NCBI GenBank assembly: GCA_002633005.1
Contig: NMRA01000532.1
Location: 74,952-105,116 of the forward strand
Length of the DNA stretch: 30,165 bases
Direction of reading: 5' to 3'
Source: Phoronis australis
Lineage: Eukaryota > Phoronida > Phoronidae
Shown here: piece by piece, positions 11,601 through 20,600 of the stretch
How the letters are laid out: every line of letters begins with the position of its first letter
How positions within the stretch are numbered: the stretch's first letter is position 1
Made by a program: the position numbers and the translations under genes
The notes under the pieces: model-generated
Database searches by the model: none
What the model saw: only the letters and a program-made list of their open reading frames with translations
Told to the model about the DNA's origin: nothing

Positions 11601-14600
11601 AAAACAAACATGTTCTCCCTAAAACAAATATGCCTTCCCTAAAACAAGTATGTCTGCCCTAAAAGGTTAACCAAAATACAGGTTTTCAAAGATAGCTCTG
11701 GATGGGGATTTTAATAGAGCATTCTAATAATTTCTGTTTTTCATGATATTCTATTAAAACAGCATTTCCTCAGTATTTAGCTGTCAAGAACGGAAGAACA
11801 TTCCTTAACTTTGGTTTCTGTTCTACCAACAAAAATATTGAAACTGCCAGGAAGTAAAGAAAAGAATTCGAAAATAATGCATGTACACACTTCCTTTGAC
11901 TTAAGTTGCTGTATCATTGGTCAAGAAGTCAGGACTGGATGAGTGCAGCCATGTTGTTAAATCCAGAAGTATTAATTTTGTGTTTGGAATTCAACATTGC
12001 TAAGTTTACAGCAACAAAATGTCTCTTTAAATGGGCACTAAGCCCTCTTTTGATGATTTCAACCTGCTAATGCATCATTGGTATTTATCTTGCAAGTTAA
12101 AGGCAGGAATCGACTTAACACTCATACCTCCTATCTCACATATTGGACATTATGATCCTTGGTAGGTGTTTTTTTCCTACAGTTGACGTGTAATTTGCTA
12201 AAATCGTAGGTCACGCTTGTCCCTTTAGCAGAATTTGAATGGAGTTTTCAAATTTTGCTCTAAACTTCTGAGGGTCGTCAATGGTTACAGAGCATTATTT
12301 AGTTTCAGAGAACTGGATGGGAAGGTCGTTTTTAGTATTTGTTAATGGGCCAAAACTGGGTTTGGTATCTTTTTAAGTACCTGCAGTTGCTAGTCCAGTT
12401 TAGTTATTTTTCTTCAGAAGTGGTAGAATAATACTGCGTACTTTGTCTATCGCCCTTTCCACATTCATATTGCTGTACCACTTCATTCGTGCATGCTTTT
12501 GTGATTAGATGTTAATATCCTATTTTCAGGCATTCGTCTGCAGTTCCATGGCAAGGCTTACGTGCACTGGACAGAGACGCACTCTACGGGGTCTGGTAAA
12601 AACCGACGAACGCATACACGACATTATTCTGCCAGTGAAATTTACTTTGATCAGCTTGTGGTTCTCTTTGGTAAAGGTGAGTACAGCTATATGGTCAAGA
12701 TGAAAATACTCGGGCCATATGTTAATGTAGCCTTGGATGGACAATTAGGCGGTGATGTCAAATCTTTTTCTTTAATTTCTTACCACAATGAATGCCCTGA
12801 AATTTAAAATTTCCTAATTTAAAAGCTTTTGTTTTTAAAGGGGCTTAACGTTGTTGTGAATGCTCATGTAGTAAACATCAAAAGTAATTGGACATAAAAA
12901 AAACATTTTCCCGCTGTGACCAGTGATTATAGCTATACTCTGGTGGTGGATTTTGTTTGTTTTCGGCCATCATGACAGAGATTTCCACTTAAACTCATCT
13001 GTTGTGAAGAGGAATTCCGTTTCATTTTGCCTGATTATTTTTGCCGCGTACACATCTTTTCAAAAGGTTCTCTCAGTGTTACCTAGGGTACAGAACTCGA
13101 AAGCTTTGGTGCTACTTAATGTCTTTGCTATGTGTCTCCTAACAGATAAACAAATCGGCAGATTTGCAATTTTGCACAACATAAACTGTCCTCACATGCG
13201 TAATGAGACCACAAGGTGAAGGTAGCAAATACTGTTACGGAATAGGACACAATATGGCTGAAAATTAATCATTTTTTCATAAACACCAAAATACTGCCTT
13301 ACCATTTTCAATCTCCATAGCAACCAATAGAAAATTTGTATAAAATTTTTTGATAATTCACCTTGTTATCTTTTTGAAAATTGTAAAATGGGTTATTCTG
13401 ACAACTATTTTAATTTTTACATGTTTGGTGAGATTTCACCCTGGTGACTTAGAAATCTAAACAAACTCCTTTTAATCGCTGTGCCAGTGCGTTTACTCTG
13501 CCACGTGAAATCGTCCCCCATGCTGTACTTGAAAATTCAATTCCTGCAAAGACACGTCAAGAAGATTTATTCATAAGGTAAAAGAAACCCACTCCCATGA
13601 TTTTCCTGAGAGCCAGTAGTGGGCTCGAAATTCACTTGTTGGCGGTAGTAAGAAAATGGTAATATTAGTAGTATTAGTGCCTTAAATACTGATGCTACCG
13701 TCAGACAATGTTTTGAAAACAATGCCGGCATTCAAAACTGTGTTGAAAAATTAAAAAATGTCAATTTTTGTGAATTATTTTGGCTGAAATTGGTGAGATT
13801 TCTTGGAAATGTTTCGAATTAAAGTAATCATTTTAAATTTGTTGTTGTCAGACTGATAAGCCAGCTAGTAATCGAAGCATCCTGTTTTTTCAGGATGACT
13901 GTAACACTAATTGAGCTGTATTTCCTTAGGTTGCCAAGACAACAAGATGTATGTGAAAGCACATAAACGTAGATAATGACAGAAATAGCTCATTGTAACA
14001 CCTTAATTTATCATTGCAAGAGACGGGCAATATTCTAACAACTGTGTAAATATTTTTGAACCCGTTGAGGACTTGAGGAATGAGAATTACTCATTGTCTT
14101 TAAGTGGTGAAGTTGAGTTAAAGGGGAAGCATGATGTTTTTGGTGTTATCTCGTCTATAAGATTCAAAATTGTTGTCTTTCAGACATTTTCATTGTTTAA
14201 AGTAGCTGTTCTCCTTGCCTTTATGAACAGTGTGGTACCACCTTCGTTACTGTGGGAACTGTTTAGAACACTGTCAGGAGTCTAATTTCCATTCTTTTAA
14301 AATTGCATGTTTTTCATTTTTGATGGTTTTCTGATGACTTTTTGTAATGTATTTCTCTCTATCGATGTTCACATTTACAGCGTTCACCCAGTGTCCAATT
14401 TAAAGATGGCCATTGTATATGTTTACAAGTGTTTCTTCATTACAGTTGAGCGGTGTGTTACTATATTCTGGTTCTCGTGTCCTTCCTCTAGAAAATTCTA
14501 CTTTTTAAGTAAAAATACATGTTTTAACTGCTTTGTTTTTAACTGTAGTGTCAAACATTTAATAATAATTTTAAGAGTAGTATTGTGCTGTGACATCATA

Positions 14601-17600
14601 CCACTAAGAACTAAAAGTGCACTTTGCGCTTGCATAAATGTACGAGTCGTATCAATCCGCACATCAGTGTCAACCACCGGGTTTCAATTCAAGTTATGTT
14701 TTTGGTTATGATGCGTTGATTTTTACAGTTCAAAGACTTAACCAAGTTAACTTTTTGCTGAAAGTCATCATACAAAGTATTTAAAAAACATCATTTCTTA
14801 AATTTATCTAGAAATTCTACTCGTGTTACGGATGAGATGAGATAACTCTTAATAAAGCCTTGCTCAGCATACACAAGTGGTATATCCAGCAGTTGGCGCC
14901 TTCGACCTTCAAATGCTGCAATGTGATATCAATTTGAGGCTGTGTGGAAATATTACACAGATGTCAAATATAGGAATTAGTGAGAAACGAGGATTTTACT
15001 TTTTTGGGAGATAGCTGTACGCGCTCAAATTTTCTGCAGTTATTGTTAACGAAAGACATGCGGCTCTAGGCACTTTTTGTGTATGAATAAATGATGATTC
15101 ATTGTGATGTATAACATGCACAAAAATTGTTTAATTGGGGATTTCAACTGTTGTATTTGCCAAACTTGGGTGCTGCAATTTTAATAGGACTAGAGTAATA
15201 ACTAACGACCAGTTACCTACTTGTGATTATCATCGCTTTATCCATTAATATTGTCCACAGTCATTCAGCTAAACACCCAACACAAGGTTTTAAGAAATTT
15301 CACTTTCAAGTGGCAATGTTTTTTACACTTTGGGTGGTTTAACGATTGTCTACACCTTGCTGGGATATATTACACTGATGGGCTACAACTGGAATGCTTA
15401 AGGGACATTATCGACGAAGGAAATAGTTTTGTGAGATCAGCTTCAACATGGAATTGAATCTGGAATTCCGGTGGTCGTAGTTAAGTGTGCTGCTGACTGA
15501 CGTAATCCTGTTCAACAAATGGCAAAGTTAATGTATCTAACAAGCACAGTCAAAGGTCTTGTAACTGATCAAAGCATATAATTTAAGGAAGTGTAGCCCT
15601 GGTGCAAGAATCTCAAAAATGTGTCTTTCAACTGTAAACTGATAATACCCCTTTAAGACATAGAGTATAACACATGCAGATAGTAGAAAAAATATCTTTT
15701 ACTGATATATGGGTAGACAAGTACTGTGCCCGTCCATATTTTCAATTTTATGTGTACCCAGGAATATCAGTATTCTTTACGTGCTGCAGCTATGTTTTCT
15801 TATTTTTTTGCTGGGCTGTTTTCATTTTTGTGTGCTCTGTTACTGTTACATTTTCATGTGTCACGTCAGTGTGTAGCTAGGCGACAAGTCCTGCCTGTCC
15901 TGGCAGTAATAGTGCCCCCTGTAGGTGCATTTCAGTTTTGAATGAAATCCTTGTGCACCAATCCAGTTCTACCCTCTCAATGTGTGGTGCCCCCTACTGA
16001 GTATGATGGGTGCATACCCACTCTTTTCAGTAAATGTACAGATACTGAGATTATAGCTGTCACAGACATTTCACTTAGACGCATGACAAAACTTTTTTAT
16101 CCATCATATATTTTTCTCATTTCAGCCCCGGGTCAAAGTGGTCCTGACCCCGAGTTAGCCGCTGGTCGATACATGTACCCATTTCAGTTCAACTTAATGC
16201 CAAACCTTCCATCATCCTTCGAGGGAACATGGGGCCATGTACGCTACTCCATGAAAGCAACCATTGACAGGCCTTGGAAGTTTGACCACAACACCAAGAG
16301 ATGTTTCACTGTACTGAGCGTTCTGGACTTGAACAGAGAGTCATTGGCCTTGGTAAGGGTGATGATGATGGCTGGATTGGTGATTGCAAGTGGGTCAACC
16401 TGCTAAGACATCTGATTGGTTCTTGATCACATGTTCAGGCTTACAGACCAATCAGATGTCTCAGGTGGTTGACCTTGTGGAACTGTTGATCAAGTCAATG
16501 AAGTGCAGCTGTTATGCCACTGCTGTGTAAACATGCCTTAACGGTAAAAATTTTTTCATCAAGAAATAAATAGCTGGTGTGTTCTTATTGAAGAGCATGG
16601 CCGTGGACGACAGGTCAATTTTAAATCAGTAATGACTGTTGCTGTGCCTCCTGGTGCCATTTTTTTGTCTGCCACACAACCTACCAAGTTGTTTGATGGA
16701 TGTTCACAAAATTTGCCAAATGCATTTCTATCAAAGATTGGAGTGTTCAAATTTAACCAATGCTGCCACTACATAGCTACCAAGCCCCAAGCCTGGAGGA
16801 GGAAAACCCAAGAATACTTAGCTTCAGTGTGGTCTACACTACTACTCACCTTAGAACAAGTTACTGGGGCAACTTGGCACAGATGTGACAATTTACCCCA
16901 CCTTATTAACGTAGGGTAAGTTGTAAGTTGTTCTAGGATAACTTCCCCCCTACAAGTCATAGTGTGGACACAAACCTGCAGACACAGGGGAAGTAATTAC
17001 CAGCTATGGAATTATCCAGTTTCATGCACTTGGGAGTCTAATCCTCTTTGCGCAATAATTGTCACATGGTGTAGGGGGATTAGTGTGCACGCTTCGCTAA
17101 ATAGGGGTAAGCTAGTCTAGGCAAGTTGTGCCAGGGTAAGTCGTACATAGTGTGGCCATGACACGCACTAATTCTTCACTTATTTCGTACAAAAATTATT
17201 GCCAAAATTGTCATTTTGCAATTTTTTCAAAGGATGATTACTTCACTGCAAATAACGGAAAACTCGTCAAAAGTTGTTTTGTGACATTTACACAGCACAA
17301 CCCTTACTAGTAAATTAATACAATAAAATTTTCTTAATCTTTTTTGGGGGACAAATTTTGCAAAATAGTGGCGACTTCAGGCTCAATGACCAATCAGATG
17401 TCTCGGCCGCTTATCCCGGTGGAGCTGGCGAGTAAGTCAGATGCATCCATTGTTATTTGTAGTTGTCACGTTATTGGTGAATCTTTGTAAAACATTTCTT
17501 GCACAAGATCGTTTGATTGAATCGGTTTTGTTCATTTCGAGTACAGTAAATTCTCAAGTTAGACCGGTGAAACTTTATTTTTTCAGAGACGTAACACCAA

Positions 17601-20600
17601 AGAACTACTTGATCATTTTAACTTCTGTACCACAATTACCGTCAGACAATGTTTTTGTATTCACAACTATTATGTAAGAAGGTTTTGAAATAAACAAAAA
17701 ACTTATATTAGGTGTATTTGTGCAAATGTGTGTCCAAAATTGGTGAGATTTTATCTCAGTGTTGTAAGACTGTTCCTAAATATTTCCTAAATCGATGGAA
17801 TACTTACAAACATACAAAATATTGCACTACGGTGTGTCTGTTGTAGAACCCACAGGAAAATTCTGACGAGAAGGTCCTCTGTTGTCTGTGTTGTGCATCT
17901 GGACCCATCACTGCGAGGATTTCAATCCCGCGGACAGGCTATGTTCCAGGAGAGTCCATTACTGTCAACGCTCATATACGGAACATGAGTTCACGTAAAA
18001 TGGACAAGAGCAGTCTTAAGCTTAGTCAGGTTGGTCTACAAAATGACGTCTTCCATCACTAAAAGTAACTGTTGGTAGAGACCACTTACCATTGTACAAT
18101 TAATCTCAAATTGTTCCTTAGTCAAATTAGATATGATTTCAGTACTCAAATACATTAAAAGGAGATTATTGGTTGACATCAGCTCGTCACGGCGTGTCAT
18201 TTCACGAACTGAGCACGGTCTCTAGAAATAACAAATTGTCAGTTCTTTGCAAAACCGAATGTCATTTCTCATCTCATCTGAATATGGAACAAGTTGAAAC
18301 AATTTTTTAGAGGTAAGTAATCGAACGTCTGCTGCTTGGCTGGAATGTAAGCTTGGAGCCACTTGAAATGAATTAAATGACAATCAAATTATTAAATGAC
18401 AATCAATTTATTAATCAAATTATTAAATTGCAGGCATTCAATGCAGTTTAGGTCAAGAAATGATCAATTTTGTTATGCACTCACATATTTATATGTGGGT
18501 ACATATTGCCGTCATCTCTGGGTGTCCGGGCGTCTGGGTGTCTGGGCGTCTGGCATCCGGCATCCCCGGCTGTATCTCTTAAACCTCTTGCAGGATATTA
18601 TTGAAATTTGGCAGGTGTGATCCAATGGGGTTGACGGCATAGGCCGACAAGTTTCGGAATGACCCAAATACCACTGTGCCCCTAGTGGCAGTTTCAGTTT
18701 TGTATGTTTGCCTCTGTATCTTCAAAGGTCCTCAACCAATTTTCATGAAATTTGGCACTATCCTCCCGTTTAAGATCACTTTCACCCAAAAAATACCAAT
18801 TAATCAAAACAGATGCATTATGTCTTGGTTCTCTGGTGTCCGTTGACAAATGGTTTTAGAGACTCTTTGCTTCATGATAGATAATTGGCCTGCGAGTCAC
18901 CATGCTGGACACAAGAACACTGGAATGCTTAACAATGGACAAGATTGATATCTGGGTGCAGACTCAGATTATAACCATTGTTGTCTGGAGCTTCAACCAA
19001 ACAGGAGGTTTTTGTAATGCATTTTGCAATGGGTATGGATGATTTGTAGCTGTTAAGATCTCAACAACACAAAGCGCGCAGTGTGTTTACTTTTATGACC
19101 CAGTTACTTTGTTTATCGACTGGGGAACACAGGATGGTAAATGAATGCTTCCTATAGCTCTGCAGCCAGTCTTTGCTGCTTTGCCATACAGTAGGTTGAC
19201 TTGGCTCGTCCACAGGCCAAATATAATCTGACAAAATTCCGTTTGCTGGACATGTTGGGTTATGGTCCTGTTGTGGTCATGCATTCAGCTCCTGGGGTCT
19301 TCTTACTCGAAATGGAACTCTAAATTATTTCTTGGCATTTTCTATTCTACTTCACTACGAGCTAAAGATAAGTTTCTTTTATTCCGTGCTCGAGTACATG
19401 ATGGCTTGCGTGGATAACTAGTGAATGTACCTGATGACCTCAGCTAAACTTTTGTCTGTGAGCTTGAAATCTCGAGGTTTTATTCAAGGCCATAGCTCGA
19501 ATCTAGGGGTCATCAAGTGCGAACTTTGACCAGAAACTCAAATGTATAAACAATAATTAAATGTACTTGAACACAGATTAATAGACACTCGCCCTGAATT
19601 TGAACAATTAGAACAGAAAATGTCAAATGTAGTTTCGATTTTGAGTTGTGACAAGAGACTACACTAAAGCACGCAGTTGTCGGGACGATCAATATTTGTC
19701 TGTGTTGTTATTGGCCAACCAGAGGTCTTATACAGTCTAAATACTGCTGAAGTATGCTGAGGTAGATGAATAAGAGAGTTGGATTAACCTAGTACTCGAA
19801 TCAGCGATAATAAGGTAATTTCATGATAGGGCAAAACACTTCAGAAATGTACATAATACCGCAATCCTAATCTGTAGTTACCTACCTTGTCAGCAAATAG
19901 CCTTCCATGCGACGACAAAGACCCGCTGGACCAACAACTTGGTGGCTTCCATGGTGAAGGGGGAGATCGCGCCCAACTCTGACGATGAATGGGTCAACGC
20001 CCAGCTCAAAATACCTCCTCTTCCACCCTCCAAACTTGTTGGTTGCAACATCATCGACATTAACTACACCCTCACGGTGAGGCCAAGCTTTGTTTCCTAG
20101 ACGATGTGATATAATCTTGCCAGATTGGGACAAGAATAACTGAAGCCATAGTTGATCATCTTTTTTTCATTCTTCATAGACTTCTAACATTCTTGTTGTA
20201 AACGTCCATATACAATTTCTGAAAAACATTGTCTGATTGTAGTGTGGTGCCACCTATCAGTTATAACGATGTTAAGCCACTGTTATTTGTCTTGTTTTTA
20301 GTTAATCACGTGTCTGCCGTCTGCCTTAAGTTAATACGGTATTTTATTCACAGTAGCAATGGCATAGATCTTCAAAATAATAGCAGTCGTTTGGTGCTAC
20401 TTAAGTTTTATGAAAATTAATGGAAGATTTGGCTTTGAGCCTAATTTAATCGTTAATTGGGGAGATTTTACATTCATTTGTTTATTACAGAACTATTAAA
20501 AGGTTGATCACCAGTATTCCTCAGTCATATCTGCACATCCTGAGGCTGTTGATTAGTCTTGTGAGACAACTCTCTTTATCTGTTAGTGTATCCAAACTTG

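Larger units (their letters stand above)
5612..12529 (+). other. Intron 1 of the arrestin gene (6.9 kb)
   Basis: It is the longest intron and carries the box array (8450-10168) and the 20-bp tandem repeat (11561-11660). A 16-mer TAGATAATTGGCCTGC at 6880-6895 recurs at 18878-18893. The rest is AT-rich sequence without a recognised gene; its open frames are short and unrecognisable. Confidence 0.85.
18030..19893 (+). other. Intron 4 of the arrestin gene (1.9 kb)
   Basis: It contains the 19-bp tandem repeat and the truncated hairpin-headed repeat copy. The stretch 18781-19893 holds no recognised gene or motif apart from the 16-mer shared with intron 1. Confidence 0.85.

Noticed and set aside
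14307-14711. 134-codon open frame in intron 2
   Set aside because: It is Phe/Cys/Val-rich as expected from T-rich intronic DNA, has no recognisable domain, and lies between two well-supported exons on the same strand.
15942-16125. Upstream open extension of exon 3
   Set aside because: The frame is open into intron 2 and includes an ATG, but a good polypyrimidine-AG at 16125 and the family alignment place the exon start at 16126.
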